From: Devosia nanyangense
GTDB lineage: Bacteria; Pseudomonadota; Alphaproteobacteria; Rhizobiales; Devosiaceae
Assembly: GCA_016213505.1 (NCBI GenBank)
Contig: JACRAF010000006.1
Coordinates: forward strand, 56,702 to 120,701
Direction: 5' to 3'
Length of the DNA stretch: 64,000 nucleotides
The translations under genes were made by a program, and so were the position numbers. This document shows positions 18,689 to 27,195 of this stretch, piece by piece. The notes under the pieces were generated by a model. That model did no database searches. It was not told the DNA's origin and saw nothing but the letters and a program-made list of their open reading frames with translations. Each line of letters opens with the position of its first letter. The first letter of the stretch is position 1.

Positions 18689-19861
18689 CTACTGGAGCAG
18701 ACGCAGGACGTTCTGGTCGGACTGCGAAGCCAGCGACAGGGCCTTGGTCGAAAGGCTCTGGCGGGTTTGCAGGGCGAGCAGGTTGGCGGCTTCTTCGTTC
18801 GAATCCGCCAGGGTCAGGTTCGAGGCACCGGTCTGCAGCGTGTTGATCAGGGCCTTGGTGAAGTCCTGACGGGTCTGCACGATCGACAGGTTTGAACCGA
18901 AGCTCGACGCATCGGCACGCAGGGTGTCGGTCGCCGACTTCAGATCGCCGATGATCGAGGTGATGCCGGCGTTGGTGTCGAAGCCGGTGCTGGCAAGCTG
19001 CGCGAGGCCGAGACCGGTGGCGCTGGTGTCCTTGCCGGTGATGGTCAGGCTCGAGGTACCGGTTTCGTTGAACACCACCTTGAGCGTGGTCGAGGAACCG
19101 GCGAGCAGGTTGTTACCGTTGTAGCCGGCATCCTTGGTCAGCTGATCGATCTGATCGAGCAGGCCGTTGTACTGCGTCACCAGCGCGGCGCGAGCCGGGT
19201 TGGCGACCTGCGTGGCGCCGGCCGCGACCGCAGCGGTACCGAGGTTGGCGGCGGCGGTGAGGCCGAGGCCAGTGAGCGTGCCGGCAATCGTGATATTGCC
19301 GTTGGGGTTACCCGAAGCGGTCGTAACCGCATGCAGCACGAGTTCGCCGCCGCCGGAGACGGTCGCCGAGACACCGGTCGTGGCCTGCACGGCGGTGATC
19401 GCCGCTGCGACCGTGGTCGCGGTGTCGGAGGCGGTCGTCGAGATCGACGTGCCGTTGATCGTGAAGGTCGAGGTCGTGACGCTACCGGCGGTGTAGCCCG
19501 AACCGGTGATGTCGGCAGACGCGATTGCCGCGACGGCGGCGCTGTCGACCGTGGCCGAAGTCTGCTGGGCCTGGTTGGCAGTCGCCTGAGCGGACTCGAC
19601 GAGCTTGGTGATCGAGGTGATGCCGTCGTTGGCGGCCTGGATGGTCTGCACCGCGTTCGACACGCTGTCGAGCAGGTTGCCGAGGTCCGAGGCGCGCGAG
19701 TTCAGCGACGCGGCGGTGAAGTAGCTGGTCGGATTGTCGAGAGCGCTGTTGACCTTGTTACCGGTGGCCAGACGGGTCTGGGTGGTATCGAGCAGCGAGG
19801 CGGTGTTCTGGAGGCTGAGCAGGTTCGTGCGAACGGCCTGCGAAAGGGTGATGCTGGACAT
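18689..19861 (-). CDS. Flagellin, short paralogue
   Basis: This 390-residue flagellin has the standard N-terminal (SSITLSQAVRTNLLSLQNT) and C-terminal (QSLSTKALSLASQSDQNVL) polymerisation domains. Its short central domain includes STFTINGTSISTTASDTATTV, like the flagellin hook-IN motif. It is nearly identical to the 16955 gene outside the centre. The roughly 200-bp upstream region holds a CtrA-like box (19934-19948), and a strong terminator follows, so it is probably a separate transcript. I saw no convincing sigma-54 element upstream. Confidence 0.92.
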   Translation of the reverse strand: MSSITLSQAVRTNLLSLQNTASLLDTTQTRLATGNKVNSALDNPTSYFTAASLNSRASDLGNLLDSVSNAVQTIQAANDGITSITKLVESAQATANQAQQTSATVDSAAVAAIASADITGSGYTAGSVTTSTFTINGTSISTTASDTATTVAAAITAVQATTGVSATVSGGGELVLHAVTTASGNPNGNITIAGTLTGLGLTAAANLGTAAVAAGATQVANPARAALVTQYNGLLDQIDQLTKDAGYNGNNLLAGSSTTLKVVFNETGTSSLTITGKDTSATGLGLAQLASTGFDTNAGITSIIGDLKSATDTLRADASSFGSNLSIVQTRQDFTKALINTLQTGASNLTLADSNEEAANLLALQTRQSLSTKALSLASQSDQNVLRLLQ

Positions 19862-19933
19862 GAGTTCCTCTTCTGGGGTCTTCGATCAAGACGCCTCTTC
19901 CTGAGACGGTCTGGCCATCATCCGGCCCGACCC

Positions 19934-19948
19934 GTAAAGAACAGTTAA
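19934..19948. promoter_or_regulatory. CtrA-like box upstream of a flagellin gene
   Basis: GTAA-AGAACAG-TTAA, followed by C, matches TTAA-N7-TTAA with one mismatch. It lies about 75 bp upstream of the flagellin start. It is supported by better boxes at 22524 and 51886 near other flagellar genes. Confidence 0.4.
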
Positions 19949-20057
19949 CGTTGCGCCGCCCCGGGGGATTAATTCGCCCGCGGCGGAGCCTGCGGATGTT
20001 GCGAGAATGTCCGGGAATCCGGCGTCCGGCCGGCGTTTTCCGATTTCGTTAACGCTG

Positions 20058-20375
20058 CTAGACGCGGCGGTCGGTCAGTCGAAGCTCGGACGAGGGCGGC
20101 GACCATTTGGTGCCGGCTCTGAGGGCCAGCTCTTCGGGACTCATGGGCGTCGGCGCCAATTGTCCCGAGAGCAGGGCGGCGACGAAGCCCTCGCGCTGCT
20201 CGGTGGGCGGAAGCGGGGCGGCGACGACATCGGACAGGGCAGGTTGGGACGTTTCGGCTGCCGGCTCGCCCGGCTCTTCGGAGTCGTCGGAGGGACCACG
20301 GCCAGGCCGCCGCGTCCGATGATCCCGGATCGCGAGGCTCACTGTCACCGGTCCCGGTGCAATCCTGTCGACCAC
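20058..20375 (-). CDS. Small hypothetical protein in the flagellar cluster
   Basis: This 105-residue frame begins with GTG (VDRIAPGPVTVSLAIRDH), has a Pro/Glu/Ser-rich linker and ends in a helix-like block (EGFVAALLSGQLAPTPMSPEELALRAG). It lies between the FlgN-like gene and the flagellins on the same strand, in frame with a GGTGGA upstream. I do not recognise a family. An open frame on the opposite strand covers the same bases but has no plausible product. It could be a small flagellar accessory protein. Confidence 0.5.
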   Translation of the reverse strand: MVDRIAPGPVTVSLAIRDHRTRRPGRGPSDDSEEPGEPAAETSQPALSDVVAAPLPPTEQREGFVAALLSGQLAPTPMSPEELALRAGTKWSPPSSELRLTDRRV

Positions 20376-20483
20376 GATTCCACCCCTTTCGCCCGGATGA
20401 GTCCGGCCTTTGGGTTCATCTGGCGCAGCGGCGCTTTCGCCGGGGTCGATCAGCGAGTCGGCAATTGAATCAAATGCTGCCGA

Positions 20484-20948
20484 TCACGAAGCCCGGTTGA
20501 CCGCGATGCCGCCGCTTGCCGGCTGCGCCGTTCTGAGCTGACCGCCGGCGCCATAGGTTTTGGGCCGGGCGCTGCGGGCAACCGCCTGCGCGACGTCGGT
20601 CAGGAGATCTTCCGTCACCGCGCGGGCGGTGGCGATGACTTTGAGGTTCTCGGCCATCTGCGTGGCCAGCCGCTCATGGCCGAGCCGCAACAGCCCGACG
20701 GCGTCCGGGGCTTCTGCCTTCAGCCGCTCGAGCTGGCGCTGCACGGCGCGGGCATAACCGACATAGTCCTGCGCGAGGCGGGTCTTTTCGGCGCCGAGCG
20801 TGGCGGCGTCGCGATGCCGGCCGGCGCGCAGTAGCGTGGTCTCGCTGTTCATCACCTCGACGAGGGTTCTGAGCGTTCCCTCGGTGACGGCGATGAGGTC
20901 GCGCGCGGGCAGGTCGTCGAGAGCGGCGAGGCGTTGGGCGGCGGTCAA
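20484..20948 (-). CDS. FlgN-like flagellar chaperone
   Basis: This 154-residue, mostly helical protein resembles FlgN-type export chaperones: an N-terminal helix (DLIAVTEGTLRTLVEVMNSETTLLR), then AEKTRLAQDYVGYARAVQRQL and a long third helix. FlgN-like proteins hold hook-associated proteins FlgK and FlgL before export. The TTG start overlaps the flgJ stop (TTGA), which ties it to the flgI-flgJ operon. The family call is by pattern and position, not by an exact motif. Confidence 0.65.
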   Translation of the reverse strand: MTAAQRLAALDDLPARDLIAVTEGTLRTLVEVMNSETTLLRAGRHRDAATLGAEKTRLAQDYVGYARAVQRQLERLKAEAPDAVGLLRLGHERLATQMAENLKVIATARAVTEDLLTDVAQAVARSARPKTYGAGGQLRTAQPASGGIAVNRAS

Positions 20949-21253
20949 GGAGCGGCTCCGGGTAGGGTCGTTTGTGCAGCTTCCTGCAAGCGCAGCAGGT
21001 CGCCCATCAATTGGTCGGCGAGGCCGATGCCGCCGTTGTCGGCCATGGCGTTGGCGAACTGTTCGGCCTGCATGCCACGCCAGGTCTCTTCGGCGAAGCC
21101 GCCGCCAAAACTCTGGTCGTCGGTTTTGACCGAGGAGAACATCTCCTTCATCAGCGTGTTGAGGAACACGCCTTCGAGGTCCTTGGCCTGCTGGTGCAGC
21201 TTGGCATAACCGGGCGCGTTGGTGTCGACCTTGAGCGGCGGGAGGGTGCTCAT
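20945..21253 (-). CDS. flgJ: Rod-binding protein, FlgJ N-terminal domain only
   Basis: The protein (102 residues) is the short form of FlgJ, lacking the muramidase domain, as usual in alphaproteobacteria. The block QAKDLEGVFLNTLMKEMF and then FGGGFAEETWRGMQAEQFANAMADNGGIGLADQL is diagnostic. It acts as scaffold for rod assembly in the periplasm. The ATG overlaps the flgI stop by one base; a GTG three bases earlier is also possible. Peptidoglycan cutting must come from another enzyme. Confidence 0.88.
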   Translation of the reverse strand: MSTLPPLKVDTNAPGYAKLHQQAKDLEGVFLNTLMKEMFSSVKTDDQSFGGGFAEETWRGMQAEQFANAMADNGGIGLADQLMGDLLRLQEAAQTTLPGAAP

Positions 21254-22377
21254 CACAGCACCTCGATATCGGCTTGCAGAGCGCCCGAGGCCTTGACCGC
21301 CTGCAGGATCGCGATCAGGTCGCGCGGGGCGATGCCCAGCGCATTGAGACCATCGACCAACTCCTGCAGGCCCACCGATTCGTTGACCAGCGCGAGGTCG
21401 GAGTTGACCATGTTGACGTTGAGGTCGGTGCGCGGCACCACGGTGGTGTCGCCGTTGCCGAAGGGGTTGGGCTGCGACACCTGCGGCGTCTCGGAGATGG
21501 TGACGGTCAGGTTCGACTGCGCTACCGCGACGGTCGAGACCCTCACGTCCTTGCCCATGACGATGATGCCGGAGTTCTCGTCGATGATGATTTTGGCCGG
21601 CTGGTCGGTCTCGATCACCAGCTGTTCGACGTCGGTCAGTAGGTCGACGATGTTGCCGTTGAAGTGCGGCGGCAGGTTGATGCGCACGGTGGCCCCGTCC
21701 TCGGGGGTGGCGCAGGGAGTGCCGATGAAATCGTTGATCGAGAGCGCGACGCGGCGCGCGGTGGTGAGGTCGGGGTTCTTGAGCGCCAGGCGCAGGGTGC
21801 GCTGGGCCCCGAGCACGAAGCCGATCTCGCGTTCGATCAGGCCGCCAGCGGAGATACGGCCGGTGGTCGGCACGCCCGAGATCACCGTCGCCGCGTCACC
21901 CTGGGCCTTGAAGCCGTTGATGGTCACCGAACCCTGTGCGATGGCGTAGACCTCGCCGTCGGCGCCGAGCAGCGGTGTCACCAGCAGGGTGCCGCCCTGC
22001 AGGCTCGAGGCATCGCCGAGCGAGGCGACGCTGACGTCCATGCGCGAGCCCTGGGTGCCGAAGGCGGGGAGGTTGGCGGTTACCATCACCGCCGCGACAT
22101 TGCCGGTGCGCATGTTCTCGCCGCGGGTATTGACACCCAGCCGCTCGAGCATGGCCTGCAGGCTCTGCTTGGTGAAGGGCGAATTGTTGAGGCCGTCGCC
22201 GGTGCCGTTGAGACCGACCACGAGGCCGTAGCCGACGAGCTGGTTGTCGCGCACACCCTCGATGTTCACGATGTCCTTGATGCGCGCCGTGGCGGCCGCT
22301 GCCGGCGCCGCGGGCGCGATCAGCGTGGTGGCGGCGAGGATCGCCGCAATGGCCTGCTTGAAAGCCCAGTTTCTCAT
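21253..22377 (-). CDS. flgI: Flagellar P-ring protein FlgI
   Basis: FlgI forms the periplasmic P-ring around the rod. The 374-residue precursor has a signal peptide ending near AAPAAAATA (about residue 30). The mature start is RIKDIVNIEGVRDNQLVGYGLVVGL, a family hallmark, and SQPNPFGNGDTTVVPRTDLNV lies near the C-terminus. The ATG at 22377 with GGGGA upstream is used; the longer open frame would read through the promoter region and antisense to fliX. A sigma-54 element lies 57 bp upstream, so flgI-flgJ-FlgN-like is probably a class III operon. Confidence 0.93.
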   Translation of the reverse strand: MRNWAFKQAIAAILAATTLIAPAAPAAAATARIKDIVNIEGVRDNQLVGYGLVVGLNGTGDGLNNSPFTKQSLQAMLERLGVNTRGENMRTGNVAAVMVTANLPAFGTQGSRMDVSVASLGDASSLQGGTLLVTPLLGADGEVYAIAQGSVTINGFKAQGDAATVISGVPTTGRISAGGLIEREIGFVLGAQRTLRLALKNPDLTTARRVALSINDFIGTPCATPEDGATVRINLPPHFNGNIVDLLTDVEQLVIETDQPAKIIIDENSGIIVMGKDVRVSTVAVAQSNLTVTISETPQVSQPNPFGNGDTTVVPRTDLNVNMVNSDLALVNESVGLQELVDGLNALGIAPRDLIAILQAVKASGALQADIEVL

Positions 22378-22433
22378 TGTCTTATCCCCGATCGGCGGCC
22401 CGTCCCCACGCGCCGCGTCTTCGGAGAGAGCGA

Positions 22434-22449
22434 TGCGAAATGCGTGCCA
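22434..22449 (-). promoter_or_regulatory. Sigma-54 promoter of the flgI operon
   Basis: On the minus strand TGGCAC-GCATT-TCGCA has a perfect -24 box and a -12 box with one change, with GG and GC exactly ten bases apart. It lies 57 bp upstream of flgI. Palindromes of the enhancer type lie at 22504-22516 and 22546-22560. Confidence 0.72.
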
Positions 22450-22503
22450 GGTCACCAAGCGCTTGAAATATCGGTGCAAACTGCGCCGCCTCCCCGGCGG
22501 AGG

Positions 22504-22516
22504 GGCAACCATTGCC
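22504..22516. promoter_or_regulatory. Imperfect enhancer-type palindrome GGCA-N5-TGCC
   Basis: GGCA-ACCAT-TGCC lies 55-67 bp upstream of the flgI sigma-54 element and just before the CtrA-like box of fliX. It is shorter than the related sites but keeps their spacing. Confidence 0.45.
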
Positions 22517-22523
22517 GGGTGCG

Positions 22524-22538
22524 TTAAGGTCTTGTTAA
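22524..22538. promoter_or_regulatory. CtrA-like box upstream of fliX
   Basis: TTAA-GGTCTTG-TTAA, followed by C, is an exact match to TTAA-N7-TTAA(C), the CtrA binding pattern. In Caulobacter fliX belongs to the CtrA-dependent early flagellar class. The box centre is 22 bp before the centre of the palindrome at 22546-22560. Confidence 0.7.
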
Positions 22539-22545
22539 CGGATGG

Positions 22546-22560
22546 CGGCAGATTTTGCCG
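22546..22560. promoter_or_regulatory. Palindrome CGGCA-N5-TGCCG between flgI and fliX, candidate FlbD site
   Basis: CGGCA-GATTT-TGCCG lies about 100 bp upstream of the flgI sigma-54 element and directly before the fliX coding region. Its position fits an activator site for flgI and a repressor site for fliX. The same relation to a CtrA box occurs at 51886-51922. Confidence 0.62.
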
Positions 22561-23004
22561 ATGAGGCGCTTCGCCTCGAGAGTCGGTCCCTTGCGCATCG
22601 AAACCACCCCTCGATCGAGCCTTTCCAGAAGCAGCAGCGCCGGCCGTCCGGCGGGCGGCGGCTTTTTGGTCGACGACGGAGCCTCGGCGGCGCGGCCGGC
22701 CGCGACCCAGCCGCTGACGCAGTCGTCGGGGATCGATGCACTGCTGGCGCTGCAGGCGGTCGAGGATCCGCTGTTCGCCAAAAAGAGGGCGCTGCGGCGC
22801 GGCAACGCCTTGCTCGATACGCTGGAGACGATCAAGGCCGACCTCCTGCTCGGCCAGGTCAGCGAGGGGCGGCTCAACCAGCTGATGGCGCTCATCGGCC
22901 AGGCGCGCGAGCGCAACCTGCCCGAACTCGACGGCGTGCTCGACGACATCGAGCTCAGGGCACGGGTCGAGCTGGCCAAGTTCGGGCGCTATCCGGCGGG
23001 TTAG
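22561..23004 (+). CDS. fliX: Flagellar assembly regulator FliX
   Basis: FliX couples completion of the early basal body to FlbD/sigma-54 transcription in Caulobacter. This product of about 147 residues has the family core DALLALQAVEDPLFAKKRALRRGNALLDTLE and the C-terminal LDDIELRARVELAKFGRYP. The N-terminal third is Ser/Arg rich. The first ATG (22561) is given, but TTG at 22591 would begin MRIETTP, closer to the family N-terminus. It is divergent from flgI. A CtrA-like box lies 22-36 bp before the ATG. Confidence 0.85.
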   Translation: MRRFASRVGPLRIETTPRSSLSRSSSAGRPAGGGFLVDDGASAARPAATQPLTQSSGIDALLALQAVEDPLFAKKRALRRGNALLDTLETIKADLLLGQVSEGRLNQLMALIGQARERNLPELDGVLDDIELRARVELAKFGRYPAG

Positions 23005-23054
23005 GGGTCGCCGTGCCAAGCGATTCACGAATTCATCATCGCTCGCCGCAGCGC

Positions 23055-23083
23055 TTGCCGGGCAGGATGCGTCCAATTATATA
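23055..23083 (+). promoter_or_regulatory. Probable housekeeping promoter of dksA
   Basis: TTGCCG at 23055-23060 and TATATA at 23078-23083 are separated by 17 bases. The predicted start near 23090 lies about 26 bp before the dksA ATG. Confidence 0.5.
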
Positions 23084-23115
23084 GGCGCCAACTCGGGCAA
23101 ATGAGTTGAGTCCTT

Positions 23116-23535
23116 ATGCGAAGTGCAGTTCTGACGGCTGAATACCGGCCGACCCAAGACGAACCCTTCATGAACCCGCGCCAGCGGGACTATTTCCGGC
23201 GGAAGCTGGAGACGTGGCGGGAGGACATTCTTCGCGAGAGCCGCGAGACGCTCGAGAACCTCCAGGAAGAGAGCCAGAACCATCCCGACATGGCCGACCG
23301 CGCCTCCTCGGAAAGCGACCGCGCGCTCGAACTCAGAACCCGCGACCGGCAGCGCAAGCTGATCGCCAAGATCGATGCGGCGCTGAAGCGGATCGAAGAC
23401 GGCACCTACGGCTACTGCGAAGAAACCGGCGACCCGATCACCATCGCTCGCCTCGACGCCCGCCCGATCGCGACCCTGAGCCTCGAGGCGCAGGAAATGC
23501 ACGAGCGGCGCGAGAAGGTGTATCGCGACGAGTGA
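23116..23535 (+). CDS. dksA: RNA polymerase-binding factor DksA, single-cysteine type
   Basis: DksA enters the secondary channel of RNA polymerase and, with ppGpp, adjusts rRNA and amino-acid promoters. The 139-residue protein has YRPTQDEPFMNPRQRDYFRRKL at the N-terminus, a coiled coil with the tip motif DMADRA (residues 58-63; DxxDxA), and the C-terminal globule KRIEDGTYGYCEETGDPI. Only one of the four zinc-ligand cysteines (C101) is kept; zinc-free DksA proteins with that pattern are known in alphaproteobacteria. A hairpin terminator follows 26 bp after the stop. Confidence 0.92.
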   Translation: MRSAVLTAEYRPTQDEPFMNPRQRDYFRRKLETWREDILRESRETLENLQEESQNHPDMADRASSESDRALELRTRDRQRKLIAKIDAALKRIEDGTYGYCEETGDPITIARLDARPIATLSLEAQEMHERREKVYRDE

Positions 23536-23560
23536 GGCTGGCGCCGATCAGGAATTCGAA

Positions 23561-23590
23561 GGCCCGCAGCGATGCGGGCCTTTTCATTTT
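23561..23590 (+). terminator. Rho-independent terminator of dksA
   Basis: GGCCCGCA pairs with TGCGGGCC around a GCGA tetraloop (23561-23580), followed by TTTTCATTTT. The convergent ATPase gene ends at 23590, so the terminator may work from both sides. Confidence 0.88.
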
Positions 23591-24132
23591 CATTTCCTGC
23601 TGAGGCCCCAGGCGGCGTAGAGCCGATTGAGCTGGGTCATCGAGCGCGTCTCGACAAACGGCAGGCCCGTCGCGGGCAATTCGCGCCGATAGCGAGCGAG
23701 ATTGCGCGGCGAGGGGACGAGGATCCAATGGATCATTTCCCATTTGATGCTGTCACGGCCGCCATCGAGGCTTCCAAGCCGATCTGTCTGGAACCAAGTC
23801 CGCCAGAAATAGCGTCTCAGGTTCGCCCATCGGTTGTCGCCAATCAGCACAATGCCCGTGGCGCGCGCGATGCGGCGCGGCATCAAATGCGTGTAGTTGC
23901 CATCCATCACCCAATGCTCGTGCAGAATCGCGGCATCGTGGAGGGCCTCGAACTCTTCGTCGGGGCGCTGGACCCAATCGGTGCCGACTTGATGGCGAAA
24001 CCGGTCGACGTGGAACACGGTCGTCCCGACCTTGCGACCGAGCGCTACCGCCAGCGTCGACTTCCCGGCGTTGGATGGTCCGCACACCATGATGCGTTCA
24101 CCGAGCGCTTCGATTGGCGGGATATCGGTCAT
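23590..24132 (-). CDS. Small P-loop ATPase, adenylate-kinase-like
   Basis: This 180-residue protein has Walker A GPSNAGKST (about residues 18-26) and a following FHVDRFRHQ, the layout of small nucleotide-kinase-like ATPases (FlaR/topology-modulation type). A DGNY block and LIGDNRWANLRRYFWRTW resemble the lid/phosphate-acceptor part. The ATG at 24132 has GGGGAA five bases upstream; a GTG at 24144 would add four residues. The gene stands alone between two terminators. The substrate is not known. Confidence 0.75.
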   Translation of the reverse strand: MTDIPPIEALGERIMVCGPSNAGKSTLAVALGRKVGTTVFHVDRFRHQVGTDWVQRPDEEFEALHDAAILHEHWVMDGNYTHLMPRRIARATGIVLIGDNRWANLRRYFWRTWFQTDRLGSLDGGRDSIKWEMIHWILVPSPRNLARYRRELPATGLPFVETRSMTQLNRLYAAWGLSRK

Positions 24133-24153
24133 CGAGTTCCCCACAGACGAACA

Positions 24154-24173
24154 GGCCGCCCCTGAGGGCGGCC
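24154..24173 (-). terminator. GC-rich hairpin downstream of the decarboxylase
   Basis: GGCCGCCC (24154-24161) pairs perfectly with GGGCGGCC (24166-24173) around CTGA. It lies 24 bp after the decarboxylase stop on the minus strand. The downstream tract (TGTTCGTCTG) is only weakly T-rich. Confidence 0.6.
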
Positions 24174-24196
24174 CGGTTATCGCGCGGCGTGTGCGC

Positions 24197-25417
24197 TTAC
24201 TCCGGCTGCTGTTCCTTGCCCGTGTAGACTTCCTCCACCCAGTACTGGTCGCGCCGGTCGAAGCCGTTGAACGGGGTCAGCGAGGCCTGGGTGTAGGCGC
24301 CCATCAGGCCGAACTCGATCCAGTCGTCCTCGTCGACGTCGGCGGGGAGGGTGAAGACCTGGGGCAGCACGTCGTAGCTGTCGCAGGTCGGGCCCCAGAT
24401 GGTGAACTCCGAGAACTCGCCGTCATTGTCGTGCAGCCGCGGGCCGCGCCAGACGCGCACCGGCGGGGTGAAGTGCATGAACTTGACTTCCATCAGCGAG
24501 CCATAGGCGCCGTCGTTGACGTAGACCGACTGGCCGCCGCGCTGGTGTTTGACCCGCAGCAGCAGCGAGGTCGACGAGGTCACCAGCGCGCGGCCGGGCT
24601 CGATGATGAGTTCGGGCGCGGACTTGCCGAAATTGTCCTTCACCGCGGTGGCGATGGTCTCGAAATAATAGTCCATCGGCGGCGCTTCGCTGGTCGGGTA
24701 GGGGGCCGGGTAGCCGCCGCCGATGTTGAGGCGCTTGAGTTCGATGCCCGACTCCTCGGCGATCTTGGCAGCGGCGGCGATGTGGCGCTCATAGGCGTAG
24801 GCGTCCTCGCACTGGCTGCCGACATGAAAGCAGAGCGAGGGCGTATAGCCCATCTGGTCGACGAGGCTGACGATCTCCGCAGCGCCGTCCTGCATCACGC
24901 CGAATTTTATGCCGAAATCGTACGACTTCAGCGCCTTGCCGGCCTTGAAGCGGGTGGTGACCTCGATGTCCCTGGAGGGTGCGACGACCGCCGCCAGCTG
25001 GTCGAGCTGCTGCGGGTGGTCGATGGTGAAGGAGCGGACGCCGAACTCTTCGTAGGCGCGCGCGATCTCGCGCTTGTTCTTGATCGGGTTGTTGTAGTGC
25101 ATCGCGGCGCCCGGCGCGTACTCGCGCACCAGCTCCATCTCGGTGTTGGAGGCGACGTCGAAGGCCCTGAGGCCCTCGTTATGCAGTTGCTTGAGGATAT
25201 GCGGGGAGGGATTGCACTTGACCGCATAGGTCAAGAGGCCGTCGAAGCCGCGCTTGAACACCTTCACCGAGCGGTGCAGCTCGCGCTCCGAGAACAGAAA
25301 GCTCGGGAAATCCGGCGCCTCGGCGGCGATCAGCGCCGACGTGTTGGCGTAGACCGTCTTGTCGTGGGCGGCCGTGTGCAGCTGGATGACGTCTTCGGCA
25401 GCGGCGGAGGCGGTCAT
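24197..25417 (-). CDS. Ornithine/lysine decarboxylase, fold type III (eukaryotic-like ODC)
   Basis: The enzyme decarboxylates ornithine (or lysine) to putrescine (or cadaverine) with PLP. The 406-residue chain has the PLP lysine in YAVKCNP (K67), the glycine loop LNIGGGYPAPYP, the phosphate-binding EPGRALV and the second-site cysteine motif GPTCDSYDVL, all typical of alanine-racemase-fold decarboxylases. The start at 25417 (MTASAAAEDV) gives the normal length. The frame stays open upstream to a GTG at 25507, but those codons lie inside a strongly structured leader RNA (25418-25518), so they are taken as untranslated or as a leader peptide. Ornithine is favoured because of the leader; substrate choice is not proven. 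Confidence 0.9.
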   Translation of the reverse strand: MTASAAAEDVIQLHTAAHDKTVYANTSALIAAEAPDFPSFLFSERELHRSVKVFKRGFDGLLTYAVKCNPSPHILKQLHNEGLRAFDVASNTEMELVREYAPGAAMHYNNPIKNKREIARAYEEFGVRSFTIDHPQQLDQLAAVVAPSRDIEVTTRFKAGKALKSYDFGIKFGVMQDGAAEIVSLVDQMGYTPSLCFHVGSQCEDAYAYERHIAAAAKIAEESGIELKRLNIGGGYPAPYPTSEAPPMDYYFETIATAVKDNFGKSAPELIIEPGRALVTSSTSLLLRVKHQRGGQSVYVNDGAYGSLMEVKFMHFTPPVRVWRGPRLHDNDGEFSEFTIWGPTCDSYDVLPQVFTLPADVDEDDWIEFGLMGAYTQASLTPFNGFDRRDQYWVEEVYTGKEQQPE

Positions 25418-25518
25418 GGGGCGGTCCCTTTCGGGGTGTGAGGGAAGGCGAAGCTCTCGTGGTCGCGCGTTCAAACCGGGAAAGTTCTGTCCACTTTCCC
25501 TGAACACGCTCCGAAACG
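25418..25518 (-). ncRNA. Structured leader RNA of the decarboxylase gene, candidate speF motif
   Basis: The leader of about 100 nt can fold a nearly continuous 17-bp stem: 25509-25501 pairs with 25465-25473 (nine pairs, one G-U), stacked on 25500-25493 paired with 25478-25485 (eight perfect pairs), with a 4-nt bulge (25474-25477) and a 7-nt loop GGACAGA. A -35/-10 pair at 25525-25553 places the transcript start just before the stem. A conserved regulatory RNA called speF precedes ornithine decarboxylase genes in alphaproteobacteria; identity with it is inferred from position and fold, not from an alignment. Confidence 0.6.
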
Positions 25519-25524
25519 CGGCCC

Positions 25525-25553
25525 GATATAGGGACGTTGCAGCCCCTGCACAA
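25525..25553 (-). promoter_or_regulatory. Probable promoter of the decarboxylase leader
   Basis: On the minus strand TTGTGC (25553-25548) and TATATC (25530-25525) are 17 bases apart. The predicted start near 25518 is 8-10 bases before the leader stem. Confidence 0.5.
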
Positions 25554-25669
25554 TGTCATATTGCTCCGCCTTACAAAACCGTAAGCCCACGTCCTTAAAG
25601 GCGCCGGAATCTGGGCGTTCCGCTGGCCGCCGGAAGGCGGCGAGCCTTGCGCGAAACTGGAGTATTGAC

Positions 25670-27178
<1,509 letters not shown>

Positions 27179-27195
27179 ACCAGCGCGGGTTAACC

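Noticed and set aside
19862..20057. Sigma-54 promoter of the short flagellin
   Set aside because: Only GG-N10-GC matches by chance composition were seen, with poor -24 and -12 boxes.
22378..23076. N-terminal extension of FlgI
   Set aside because: It would place the sigma-54 element and CtrA box inside coding sequence and lie antisense to fliX; a proper signal peptide begins at 22377.
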